18,606 nucleotides of DNA from Gemmatimonadota bacterium (GTDB lineage: Bacteria; Gemmatimonadota; Gemmatimonadetes; Gemmatimonadales; GWC2-71-9): NCBI GenBank assembly GCA_003220955.1, contig QHTW01000160.1:1-18606 (forward strand), given 5' to 3'. The first letter of the stretch is position 1. Each line of letters begins with the position of its first letter. Below are positions 1 through 7,337 of the stretch, piece after piece. Made by a program: the position numbers and the translations under genes. The notes below the pieces were generated by a model. It saw nothing but the letters and a program-made list of their open reading frames with translations. It searched no databases and had not been told where the DNA came from.

Positions 1-3
1 GCC

Positions 4-867
4 CTATACGACGACGTAGTTGCGAAACTCGAAGACGCGCGCGCCGGTCAGCCGCTCGACCCAGTCAGAGAGGTAGTAGCGCAAGTGCTCCGGCTTGAGC
101 CGCGGCGGCGCGACCTCGATCGCCGGCTGCCGCGCGCACGCCGCGATCCACTCGCGGGCGGCGGCGGGATGACTTCCGGTAAAGGGCCGCAGCAAGGGGA
201 TCCATTGCAGCGTCTCCCGTGGCCGCTCGCGCTCCAGGCGCTCGGCGGCCCAGGGATACATGTGCTGTGTGATCTGAAACTTCTGGTGGATGTCGCGCGC
301 CGGTCGGGCCCAGCCGTAGTGAAACATCAGCGCATCGGTCGGCCGCGCCCGGACCTTCCGCAGGCCCGGACCCACGCGGAATCCCTGCGCGCCCTCGAAA
401 GGGCGGATGCCCCTGCCGAGCCGGATGCAGCGCACTTCGCGACGATACCAGCGCCGGTTCGTCGCCACGCGATCGAAGCCGCCGTAGAAGTGCAGATAGT
501 TCACGAGCAGTCCTTCGACGCGCTCGTCCCGATCCCATTCGGCCACCTTCTCCTTGAGGATGCGGGCTCCCGTTTCGTGCAGTACTTCATCGGCCTGGAT
601 ATAGATGCCCCACGAGCCGCGACAGGCATCCATCGCGCGCTGCGTTTCGAGCGCCAGCGTGTCGTCCCCTTTGCTCATGTCCCACACGCTGTCGACAATC
701 CGAACACGCGGGTCGTCGATCCCGGCAACGACCTCGCGAGTGGCGTCGTCCGATTTCCCGACGTTCACGACGACTTCGTCGCAGACCTCGAGCGCCGAGC
801 GAACCGTCGGGACGATCGGGAAGTTGAGGTTGACGGCGTTGCGAACCAGGGTGAAACCGGAGAGCAA
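4..867 (-). CDS. GT2-like glycosyltransferase
   Basis: Probably a cytoplasmic or membrane-associated glycosyltransferase of the GT2 (GT-A fold) type that adds a sugar to an envelope glycan; donor and acceptor cannot be told. With the start used here it is 287 aa. The N-terminus reads LLSGFTLVRNAV and is followed by a CDEVVVNVG strand, the usual first beta-alpha unit of this family. GIYIQADEVLHE (about residues 87-98) takes the place of the metal-binding DxD region. The frame is open to an ATG at 933, but that adds 22 cysteine-rich, unconserved residues lying inside the upstream gene. The TTG at 867 is preferred because homologues start at this strand, it lies 1 nt after the ABC gene's stop, and a GGAG (873-876) sits 5 nt before it. 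It is the last gene of the minus-strand operon within the window. Family is fairly sure; specificity is unknown. Confidence 0.8.
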   Translation of the reverse strand: MLSGFTLVRNAVNLNFPIVPTVRSALEVCDEVVVNVGKSDDATREVVAGIDDPRVRIVDSVWDMSKGDDTLALETQRAMDACRGSWGIYIQADEVLHETGARILKEKVAEWDRDERVEGLLVNYLHFYGGFDRVATNRRWYRREVRCIRLGRGIRPFEGAQGFRVGPGLRKVRARPTDALMFHYGWARPARDIHQKFQITQHMYPWAAERLERERPRETLQWIPLLRPFTGSHPAAAREWIAACARQPAIEVAPPRLKPEHLRYYLSDWVERLTGARVFEFRNYVVV

Positions 868-868
868 A

Positions 869-2689
869 TCAGCTCCGGAACTGCAGGTTATACAACCGAC
901 GATACAACCCGTCGGCGGAGAGCAGATCGGCATGCGTGCCGCGCTCCACGATCCGACCTTCGGCGAGCACGACGATAAAGTCGGCGTGCTGCACCGTGGC
1001 GAGCCGGTGCGCGATGACGAACACCGTGCGGTGCGCCATCAGCCGGTCGATCGCCTCCTGCACCAGCCGCTCCGATTCGGTGTCGAGCGCGCTGGTCGCC
1101 TCGTCGAGAATGAGAATGGGTGGATCGCGCAGCAGCGCGCGCGCGATCGCGATCCGCTGCCGTTGGCCGCCGCTAAGCCTTGTGCCGCGTTCGCCGAGCA
1201 CGGTGCGGTAGCCCTCCGGCAGTCGCATGATGAACTCGTCCGCATTGGCGGCGCGCGCCGCCGCCCGCACCTGCTCCAGCGGCATGCCCTTCAAGCCGTA
1301 GGCGATGTTTGCGACGACGCTGTCGTTGAGCAGCACCGTCTCCTGCCGCCGCAAGGACCTGCGGGTGTAGGTCGTGAGCGGCACGCCGTCCATCAGGATC
1401 TCACCCCGCGTCGGCTCGTAGAAGCGCGGCAGCAGATCGACCAGCGTGGTTTTGCCGGCGCCCGACGGGCCGACGATCGCGACGACCTGGCCGCGCTGCA
1501 CCTCGAGATCGACGTCGCGCAGGACCGATTCGGACGGCTCGTACTCGAACGACACGCCGCGGAATTCGATGCGCTCGCTGAACTCCGCTGTGGTCTCGCC
1601 GGGCCGGTCGCCTTCGGCCGACGGCAGGTCGAGGACCTCGAAGACGCGCTCCGCCGACGCGACGGCGCTCGCCATTACGGTCGGGTAATTCGAGACCGAT
1701 TTGATCGGAGACATCAGCCGTAGACTCACCGCCAGGAACGTGATCAGCACCGCGGGATCGAGGGTCGCCCCGAGGGCGAGCCGCGTACCCACGACGAGGA
1801 TCAGCACGATCATGAAGCCGCCGAACACCTCGCTGACCGGGCTGGTGAGACTGGAGTAGCGCTGCGCCCGCAGCACGCGCTTGCGGTAGCGCTCGGCCAG
1901 CTCCGAGAACCGCGCCAGCTCGAACGCCTCGGCGACGTAGGCGCGCACCAGCTTCGCCGACGCGATCATCTCGCCCACATGGCTCGTCACCTCGCCGCGC
2001 TCGGCGGCCAGCTCACGCGAGCGCCGCCGGAGCCGATTGATCATCGGCCGGATGATGAGCAGCAGGACCGGCGCGAGCAGCAGGGACAGCAGCGTCAGTT
2101 TGACGGACAGGCCGAACAGAATGACGACGTAGACGAGGATCACCACGATGTTCTGCAGGAGCGACGCGAGCGCCGCGCTCACCGCGGTCTTGACTTGATC
2201 GGTGTCGCTGATGACGCGCGCGATCGTCTGACCGGCGCGGGTGCGCTGGAAGTAGCCCAGCGGCAGCGTCTGGAGATGGTCGAACAGCCGGACGCGCAGG
2301 TCGCGCACCACTCCTTCCTGAATCGCCACGCTCCCCACCGACGCGAGGTACGACGTGAGATTCTTCAGGAGCAGCGCGACCAGCAGGATGACGACGACGT
2401 TGCGCAGCGCAATTTCGGGGGATCCGGCCTGCAGGAACGGCCCCGCGATCTTGTTGAGCACCGCCTCGACCTGCGTACCACCTTGCGTGGGGAGCGCCGC
2501 GTTGCCGAACAGCGTTCGGAGGAACGGGATCAAGAGCACGAACGTGAAGCCGTCGAGCACCGACGAGATCACCGTCGCGACGATCGTCGCGCCGAACTGC
2601 AGCGAGTACGGGCGCAGCAGCCCGAGCAGCCGCCGCGAGCGCGGCGGAGCGGGAGGAAGAGGAGGGGGAGGAGGCGGGACGGAACTCAT
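869..2689 (-). CDS. MsbA-like ABC exporter (fused TMD-NBD)
   Basis: A 606-aa half-transporter of the MsbA/lipid A-exporter type, expected to homodimerise in the inner membrane and flip a lipid or lipid-linked glycan. Hydrophobic segments lie at about 32-58, 95-118, 176-213 (two spans) and 285-325. In the nucleotide-binding domain are Walker A GPSGAGKTT (407-415), signature LSGGQ (505-509), Walker B ILILDE (525-530), the D-loop SALD (533-536) and switch His561. The N-terminus is proline-rich (six prolines at residues 5-10). The Q-loop region is odd: LRRQ (446-449) runs directly into ETVLLNDSV, whereas relatives such as MsbA have about six more residues (LRNQVALVSQ then the LFND segment), so one strand and one of two glutamines are missing in frame. 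The ATG overlaps the stop of the REC-PglZ gene by 1 nt. Family call is secure; substrate and full activity are not. Confidence 0.9.
   Translation of the reverse strand: MSSVPPPPPPLPPAPPRSRRLLGLLRPYSLQFGATIVATVISSVLDGFTFVLLIPFLRTLFGNAALPTQGGTQVEAVLNKIAGPFLQAGSPEIALRNVVVILLVALLLKNLTSYLASVGSVAIQEGVVRDLRVRLFDHLQTLPLGYFQRTRAGQTIARVISDTDQVKTAVSAALASLLQNIVVILVYVVILFGLSVKLTLLSLLLAPVLLLIIRPMINRLRRRSRELAAERGEVTSHVGEMIASAKLVRAYVAEAFELARFSELAERYRKRVLRAQRYSSLTSPVSEVFGGFMIVLILVVGTRLALGATLDPAVLITFLAVSLRLMSPIKSVSNYPTVMASAVASAERVFEVLDLPSAEGDRPGETTAEFSERIEFRGVSFEYEPSESVLRDVDLEVQRGQVVAIVGPSGAGKTTLVDLLPRFYEPTRGEILMDGVPLTTYTRRSLRRQETVLLNDSVVANIAYGLKGMPLEQVRAAARAANADEFIMRLPEGYRTVLGERGTRLSGGQRQRIAIARALLRDPPILILDEATSALDTESERLVQEAIDRLMAHRTVFVIAHRLATVQHADFIVVLAEGRIVERGTHADLLSADGLYRRLYNLQFRS
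873..876 (-). promoter_or_regulatory. Ribosome binding site deciding the TTG start
   Basis: GGAG on the minus strand, 5 nt upstream of the TTG at 867 and inside the last codons of the ABC exporter gene. It supports the TTG over the upstream in-frame ATG at 933. Confidence 0.5.
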
Positions 2690-4260
2690 CAGCGCGAGCG
2701 GCGCGGCGTGAGCAGCGCCACCGGCAGGATCATCTCTTCAGGCGTCGCGCCGCCGTGCAGGAATGCGCCGCGATAGCGAGCCTGATATTCCCGCAGCTTG
2801 GTCGGATACACGAAGAAGCGGTCGCCGGTGGCGAGCAGCAGGCGGACACCCAGTCCTTTCGCCGGAAGACCGTAGGACTTGAGGTCCTCGACCATGATCG
2901 CGGCTTCCGGATCTTCGGCCCGCAGGTCCTCGCCGAACTTGTAGCGCAGGTTCGCGGTCGCGTCGCGTTTGGCGAAGACCGTCGCGGGTGTGTCGCAGTG
3001 AATCGCGCCGTGATCGGTCGTCAGCAGGACGGGGACGTTGCGGCGCTCGGCCTCCTCGAGCGCGGCGAGCACCGGCGAGCGCTCGAACCACGTCTTGGTC
3101 AAACCGCGCAACGCGTCGGCATCGCGCGCGACCTCGTAGAGGATCGCGTTCTCCGAACGGCCGTGCGTCAGCTGATCGATGAAGTTGAAGACGAGTGCCG
3201 TCACGCCTGGCTGTGCGAGGTGCGCGGGCAAGCGGCGCAGGAGATCCGCGCCATCGGCCGCCGTGAACAACTTCTCGTAGCGCACCGGGACGGGTTCGCC
3301 CACCAGCTCGCGCAGCTGCTCGGTCAGGAGGTCCGGCTCGTGGGCGTTGAGGCTCTCCTCGTCGGTGGGCGCGCCCCACCACTCCGGATGCCGCGCCGCG
3401 ATTTCCATCGGAAACAGGCCGCTGAATATCGCGTTCCGGGAGAACGGCGTCGCCGTGGGCAGAATGCTGTAGTAGTGCGACTCCTCGACGTCGAACAGCG
3501 GCGTGATCAAGTCGCGCAGCACTTCCCACTGGTCGAGCCGCAGGCAGTCGATCACGATGAACACGACGCGACCCGTGCGCTTCAGGGCGGGGACCAGGAA
3601 CTCGGCGCCGACATCGACGGAGAGCGGCGGGCGGTCGCGCTCCGGATCGGCCAGCCAGCGGGGGTAGTTCTTGGTGATGAACCCCTGGAAATCCTTGCGC
3701 AAGCTTTCCTGCAGCGTCCGCAACGCCTCGGAGAGACCCGGCTCGGCGGCCGCGGCGAGCCGCACTTCCCAGCGCGCTAATTCGGCGACCAGCTCGCTCC
3801 ATTCGCGCCACGCGAGCGTGGCCCCGCGGCGGCCTTCCAGCTCACGAAAGCGGGTGACGAAGTCGCGCGCCAGCCGCTGCTGGCGAATGCGGTCGCCCTC
3901 GAGGAGGCGCGTGACGACGGAGAGCACCTGCCGCGGGTGGACCGGCTTGACGAGATAGTCGTCGATCTCGATGCCGATCGCGTCGCGCAGCAGCCCGTCA
4001 TCTTCGCTCTGCGTCACCATTACCACGGCCATAGCGGGGTCGATCGCGCGGATCTCGGGAATCAACTCGATGCCGCGCCGCCCCGGCATCTGCTCGTCGA
4101 GCAGCACGACGCTGTAGGGCTGGCGCCGCAGCATGGCGAGGGCGTCGTCGCCGTGCGCGGCCTGCGCCACCGCGAATCCCTGCTGCTCGAGAAAGCGGCG
4201 GTGTGCGGCCAGGCCGTCGACTTCGTCGTCAATCCAGAGAATGCTCTTCGGACGCGGCAT
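2689..4260 (-). CDS. PorX-like response regulator with PglZ domain
   Basis: A 523-aa cytoplasmic two-domain protein. Residues 1-125 are a CheY-like receiver with acidic pair D11/D12, phospho-acceptor D55 (VVLLDEQMPG), T83 and K105 (LVKP). A helical linker follows, then a PglZ domain of the alkaline phosphatase superfamily (about 220-520). Its likely metal ligands and nucleophile are D238 (VIDCLR), T271 (PTATPFS), D362/H366 (FIDQLTH), D416/H417 (TTDHG) and H502 (HGGATPEEM). This order and length match PorX, the regulator of type IX secretion genes in Bacteroidota, whose PglZ domain is a metal-dependent phosphodiesterase acting on nucleotide substrates. No PorY-like kinase or secretion gene lies in the window. 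It leads the operon with the ABC exporter and GT2, so it may control envelope export; that is inference. There is no Shine-Dalgarno sequence before the ATG, and the M1 start is required by the receiver fold. Confidence 0.9.
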   Translation of the reverse strand: MPRPKSILWIDDEVDGLAAHRRFLEQQGFAVAQAAHGDDALAMLRRQPYSVVLLDEQMPGRRGIELIPEIRAIDPAMAVVMVTQSEDDGLLRDAIGIEIDDYLVKPVHPRQVLSVVTRLLEGDRIRQQRLARDFVTRFRELEGRRGATLAWREWSELVAELARWEVRLAAAAEPGLSEALRTLQESLRKDFQGFITKNYPRWLADPERDRPPLSVDVGAEFLVPALKRTGRVVFIVIDCLRLDQWEVLRDLITPLFDVEESHYYSILPTATPFSRNAIFSGLFPMEIAARHPEWWGAPTDEESLNAHEPDLLTEQLRELVGEPVPVRYEKLFTAADGADLLRRLPAHLAQPGVTALVFNFIDQLTHGRSENAILYEVARDADALRGLTKTWFERSPVLAALEEAERRNVPVLLTTDHGAIHCDTPATVFAKRDATANLRYKFGEDLRAEDPEAAIMVEDLKSYGLPAKGLGVRLLLATGDRFFVYPTKLREYQARYRGAFLHGGATPEEMILPVALLTPRRSR

Positions 4261-4318
4261 CTGCGTGACAAGCTAGTCCCGCTGGCGAAGCCGGGCAACG
4301 CGCGACTACATTGGCCGC
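4261..4318. promoter_or_regulatory. Divergent promoter region, possibly leaderless both ways
   Basis: This 58-bp gap between two divergent genes is the only place promoters for both operons can lie close to the starts. On the minus strand TTGCCC (4293-4298) and TAGCTT (4270-4275) are 17 nt apart, a fair -35/-10 pair that would start transcription about 3 nt before the ATG at 4260. On the plus strand TACATT (4307-4312) is a -10-like box placing the start at or near the GTG at 4319, with only a poor -35. Neither gene has a Shine-Dalgarno sequence, which fits leaderless mRNAs. The boxes are weak matches and the sigma factor is unknown. Confidence 0.3.
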
Positions 4319-5308
4319 GTGTTGCGTATTCTGTGCGTCCGGTTCAGCTCCATCGGCGACGTCCTCCTCACCACTCCCCTCGTGCGCGCACTGCACCGGC
4401 GCCATCCCGACGCCGAGCTGTACTTCGTGACGAAGCTGGCCATGGCGCCGCTGGTCGTCGAGAACCCGCACCTGACCCAGGTGATCGAGCTGGGAGCGAA
4501 GGAGCGCATCGCGGATCTCGCGCGCCGGCTCCGGGTCTTACGGCCGACGCACGCGCTCGATCTGCACGGCAGCCTGCGTAGCACCGCTTTACGTTGGCTC
4601 GTGCCCTGCCAGTGGTCGGGATACTCGAAACGTAAGTTTGCTCGCACGACACTGATTGCGACGAAGGTCAACGTGTATGGCAAGCCCGTGCCGGTACCCG
4701 AGCGCTACTTCGAGGCCGCGCGGGATCTCGATGTGCAACCGGACGGCGGCCCACCCGAGTTCTTTCTCGCGCCCGCGGCGCGCGCGCACATGGCGCACTG
4801 GCTTGCAGAGGTCGGACTCGATCCCAAACCATTCGCCGTGATCGCGCCGGGCGCTGCGCACGCGACCAAGCGCTGGCCCATCCCTCACTGGCAGGCGTTG
4901 ACCGACCGATTACGGCAGCTCGGGTACGGCGTCGTCGCCGTCGGCGGCCCGCAGGATCGGGAGCTGGTGGAAGCGCTCGGCGCGCGCGTGATCAATGTCG
5001 CCGGCGAATTCACCCTGCAAGAGACCGGCGCATGTCTCGCCCGTGCCGCCGTTCTCGTGTCCGGGGACACGGGCGTGATGCACATGGCGAGCGGCGTGGG
5101 CACACCCGTGGTCGCGCTGTTCGGTCCCACGGTCGAGCCGTTCGGATTCTTTCCGTACACGAAACGCGCGGCGGTGCTGGAACGCGATCTGAGCTGCCGG
5201 CCCTGTTCGGCGATGGGCACGGAACGCTGCCCACTGGGACACCACCGCTGCCTCCAGGACATCTTGCCGGATCAGGTGGCCGACGCAGTCCAGCGACTCG
5301 TGGCATGA
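4319..5308 (+). CDS. GT9 (heptosyltransferase-like) glycosyltransferase
   Basis: A 329-aa GT-B-fold enzyme of family GT9, related to the WaaC/WaaF heptosyltransferases that extend the LPS core on the cytoplasmic face of the inner membrane. The N-terminus RFSSIGDVLLTTPLVRAL has the G13-D14 pair; D14 matches the catalytic aspartate of WaaC. In the C-terminal half are IAPGAAHATKRWP (175-187, with K184) and SGDTGVMHMAS (248-258), the nucleotide-sugar binding loop. A cysteine cluster (C293, C296, C304, C311; pattern C-x2-C-x7-C-x6-C within SCRPC...CPLGHHRC) is common in GT9 proteins. The start is GTG at 4319; a TTG one codon later is possible. It is the first plus-strand gene, and its stop overlaps the next start as ATGA. 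Exact sugar and acceptor are unknown. Confidence 0.88.
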   Translation: MLRILCVRFSSIGDVLLTTPLVRALHRRHPDAELYFVTKLAMAPLVVENPHLTQVIELGAKERIADLARRLRVLRPTHALDLHGSLRSTALRWLVPCQWSGYSKRKFARTTLIATKVNVYGKPVPVPERYFEAARDLDVQPDGGPPEFFLAPAARAHMAHWLAEVGLDPKPFAVIAPGAAHATKRWPIPHWQALTDRLRQLGYGVVAVGGPQDRELVEALGARVINVAGEFTLQETGACLARAAVLVSGDTGVMHMASGVGTPVVALFGPTVEPFGFFPYTKRAAVLERDLSCRPCSAMGTERCPLGHHRCLQDILPDQVADAVQRLVA

Positions 5309-5676
5309 TGAGCACCCCGGCGGAAGACCGGCTCGTGACGCTGATCGCCAAATCGGCACGCGGCCCCCAGCGGGAGGGGCTCTTCGCCCTCTGGCTCGTG
5401 GTCCGCACGGCGGAGGCGCTGCTGCCTCCCGCGCCGGTGAGCGCGAAGAATCACCGCCGGCGCCTCCAGGCGCTCGAGACGCGGCTCGGCAGCCTGGCGT
5501 TGCCTGCGCCGCTCAAGCGGGCGCTCGCCGCCGCCCGGCAGCATCTCGAGACCGCCACGCCCAATGCCGCGGCTCTGGTGCTCAGCCAGCTCACCGCACC
5601 GGCGCGCGACGTGCTCGGCGACGAGGCCGCCGACGCGGTCACCGTTGCCGCGCGCACCGCCAGATTGCATCTATAG
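5305..5676 (+). CDS. Hypothetical small helical protein
   Basis: A 123-aa protein that I do not recognise. It is predicted mostly alpha-helical, rich in Ala, Leu and Arg, with no cysteines, signal peptide or membrane span. A hydrophobic stretch GLFALWLVVRTAEALLPP (25-42) looks like an amphipathic or buried helix, followed by a basic patch (KNHRRRL, 48-54). The ATG at 5305 overlaps the GT9 stop by 4 nt; a second ATG follows directly at 5308. The open frame extends upstream to 5032, but that part lies wholly inside the GT9 gene and is a shadow. It ends 3 nt before the DnaB-like gene, so the two are probably co-translated and may work together. Coding is supported by tight junctions and frame-consistent GC-rich codons. 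Confidence 0.65.
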   Translation: MMSTPAEDRLVTLIAKSARGPQREGLFALWLVVRTAEALLPPAPVSAKNHRRRLQALETRLGSLALPAPLKRALAAARQHLETATPNAAALVLSQLTAPARDVLGDEAADAVTVAARTARLHL

Positions 5677-5679
5677 ACC

Positions 5680-6552
5680 ATGCCATCGCCCGCGCGCCGC
5701 TTCGAGAAACACCCGTCGCTGGACAACCTCGTCGAGCGCGTGGACGCGCAGCGGCCCGGCGAAATCACCGGCGACACCATCCCAACGGGATTCGGGTCGC
5801 TCGACAAACTTCTCGGGGGCGGGTTCCGCCGGCGCGACCTGATTCTCCTCGGCGGCGATATCGGCAGCGGGAAGTCCGCTCTGGCGCTCGGCATCGCGCT
5901 GCGTGTGGCGCAGCAATCGCTCGGCGTCGCCTATCTCTCCGGGGAGATGAATGAAGAGCGCTTGATGGAGCGTGCCTTGGCCATCGAGGGGAAAGTCGCC
6001 GTGGACGAGCTGCGCGCCGCGAAGCTGAACGATCAGACACGTGCGGGCGTCGGCGCCGCCGCGGTGCGGCTGCGCGGTTTTCCGCTTTCTCTCTTGCCGC
6101 TTGCGGGCGAGGACTTTGAAACGGTCTTCGAGCGTCTCGATCCGCTGCGGCAGGTCGGTCTGGTCGTCGTGGATTATCTCCAGCTCGTGCCGCCTCCCAA
6201 GGCACGCACGACCCAGGACGAGGACACGGCGCTGGTGCTGCGCCATCTCAAAGCCCTCGCGCTGGCGCGCCAGGTGGCGCTCCTCGTCGTCGCGCAGCTC
6301 CCCGGCTTTCAATCGGGGCGGGACGCCAAGCGACCGACGCTCGACGATTACGGCGTCATGGGAGCGCCGAAGCAGCACGCCGATGTCGTGCTGTCGATTT
6401 TCCGCGAGGAGATGTACAACCCGGGCGGCGGCGTGGACGGGGCCACCGAGCTGATCGTCGCCAAGAACCGGAACGGTCCAACCGGTTTCGTGGATCTCTA
6501 TTTTTATCGACGTTGGATGCGGTTCGAGGATATGCTCGACCCGGACAGATGA
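5680..6552 (+). CDS. Stand-alone DnaB C-terminal-like RecA-fold ATPase
   Basis: A 290-aa protein matching only the C-terminal ATPase domain of replicative helicase DnaB. After a short leader (1-30), TGFGSLDKLLGGGFRRRDLILLGG matches the DnaB linker and first strand. Walker A is GGDIGSGKS (58-66), the catalytic glutamate is probably E89 (LSGEM), Walker B plus motif H3 is LVVVDYLQLV (161-170), VVAQLP (203-208) corresponds to the DnaB SQLNR motif, and HADVVLSIFREEMY (233-246) plus AKNRNGPTG (261-269) match DnaB motif 4 and the DNA-binding loop end. The N-terminal collar domain that dimerises and binds primase is absent, so this is unlikely to be the main replicative helicase. It may be a paralogue acting on DNA or a KaiC/RadA-like ATPase. 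Its position just upstream of yebC-ruvCAB hints at a role in DNA metabolism, which is inference. Confidence 0.8.
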   Translation: MPSPARRFEKHPSLDNLVERVDAQRPGEITGDTIPTGFGSLDKLLGGGFRRRDLILLGGDIGSGKSALALGIALRVAQQSLGVAYLSGEMNEERLMERALAIEGKVAVDELRAAKLNDQTRAGVGAAAVRLRGFPLSLLPLAGEDFETVFERLDPLRQVGLVVVDYLQLVPPPKARTTQDEDTALVLRHLKALALARQVALLVVAQLPGFQSGRDAKRPTLDDYGVMGAPKQHADVVLSIFREEMYNPGGGVDGATELIVAKNRNGPTGFVDLYFYRRWMRFEDMLDPDR

Positions 6553-6560
6553 TGTAACTT

Positions 6561-6588
6561 GGGACCTGGGCCAGGGATTGGGGATTAG
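6561..6588. repeat. Possible heptamer cluster in the yebC leader
   Basis: Four 7-bp blocks fill the gap before yebC: GGGACCT, GGGCCAG, GGATTGG, GGATTAG. The last two differ at one base; the first two share only a GGG and one C. The last block with its flanking G supplies the GGGGA (6580-6584) that serves as ribosome binding site 5 nt before the ATG. Weaker than the queA and rsmB clusters, but the same unit size and total length. Confidence 0.4.
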
Positions 6589-6589
6589 T

Positions 6590-7336
6590 ATGGCTGGTCA
6601 CAGTAAATGGAAGCAGATCAAACGCAAAAAGGCGGTGACGGACCAGAAGCGTGGCGCCGTCTTCACCCGCCTGATTCGCGAAATCACGATCGCGGCCAAG
6701 GCCGGCGGCGGCGACCCCGGCGGCAATCCGCGCCTGCGCACCGCGATCGACGCCGCCAAAGCCGAGAACATGCCGGCCGACAACATCGATCGCGCCGTCA
6801 AGAAGGGCACCGGCGAGCTCGAGGGCGTGATCTACGAAGAGGTCACGTACGAGGGTTACGGGCCTGGGGGCGCGGCGCTCCTCATTCAGGCCACGACGGA
6901 CAACCCCAATCGGACCGTCGCCGAGATCCGTAACGTCTTCCAGCGCCATGGGGCGAATCTCGCGGCCAGCAATGCCGTCGCCTGGATGTTCGACCGCAAA
7001 GGGCAGATCGTCGTGGACGGCAAGGCCAGCGAGGACGCCACGATGGAGGCGGCGCTCGACGCCGGGGCGGACGACATGGCGAAAGAGGGCGACATCTATT
7101 TGATCACGACGCCGCCCGCTCAGCTCCACGCCATCGATCAGGCCCTGCGCGCCAAGAAGCTGCCGGTGCAGAGCGCCGAGATTGCGATGGTCCCCAAGAA
7201 CACGGTGAAGGTCGAGGGCAGCGATGCCAAGCGTCTGCTGCAGCTCGTCGAAAGCCTCGAGGAGATGGACGACGTCGCGAAGGTCTTTTCCAACTTCGAC
7301 ATCGACGCCGAGGCGATGGCGGCGGTGACGGGATGA
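6590..7336 (+). CDS. yebC: YebC/PmpR/TACO1 family protein
   Basis: A 248-aa protein of the universal YebC family. MAGHSKWKQIKRKKAVTDQKRG at the N-terminus is diagnostic, followed by FTRLIREI, the NPRLRTAIDAAKAENMPADNI segment, YEEVTYEGYGPGG and the LEEMDDVAKVFSNFD C-terminus. Older work called members transcription regulators; more recent work places YebC/TACO1 on the ribosome, easing stalls at proline-rich stretches. The ATG at 6590 is chosen over a TTG at 6578 because the family invariably begins MAGHSKW and GGGGA (6580-6584) lies 5 nt upstream. Length is normal and nothing is missing. It sits directly ahead of ruvC (1 nt gap), an arrangement common in many bacteria. Confidence 0.97.
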   Translation: MAGHSKWKQIKRKKAVTDQKRGAVFTRLIREITIAAKAGGGDPGGNPRLRTAIDAAKAENMPADNIDRAVKKGTGELEGVIYEEVTYEGYGPGGAALLIQATTDNPNRTVAEIRNVFQRHGANLAASNAVAWMFDRKGQIVVDGKASEDATMEAALDAGADDMAKEGDIYLITTPPAQLHAIDQALRAKKLPVQSAEIAMVPKNTVKVEGSDAKRLLQLVESLEEMDDVAKVFSNFDIDAEAMAAVTG

Positions 7337-7337
7337 C

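Noticed and set aside
605..1723. Long plus-strand open frame opposite the GT2 and ABC genes
   Set aside because: It is antisense to conserved protein sequence and has no recognisable motif; GC-rich codons leave the opposite strand open.
6578..6589. TTG at 6578 as the yebC start
   Set aside because: It would use part of the GGGGA ribosome binding site as codons and put four extra residues before the invariant MAGHSKW start.
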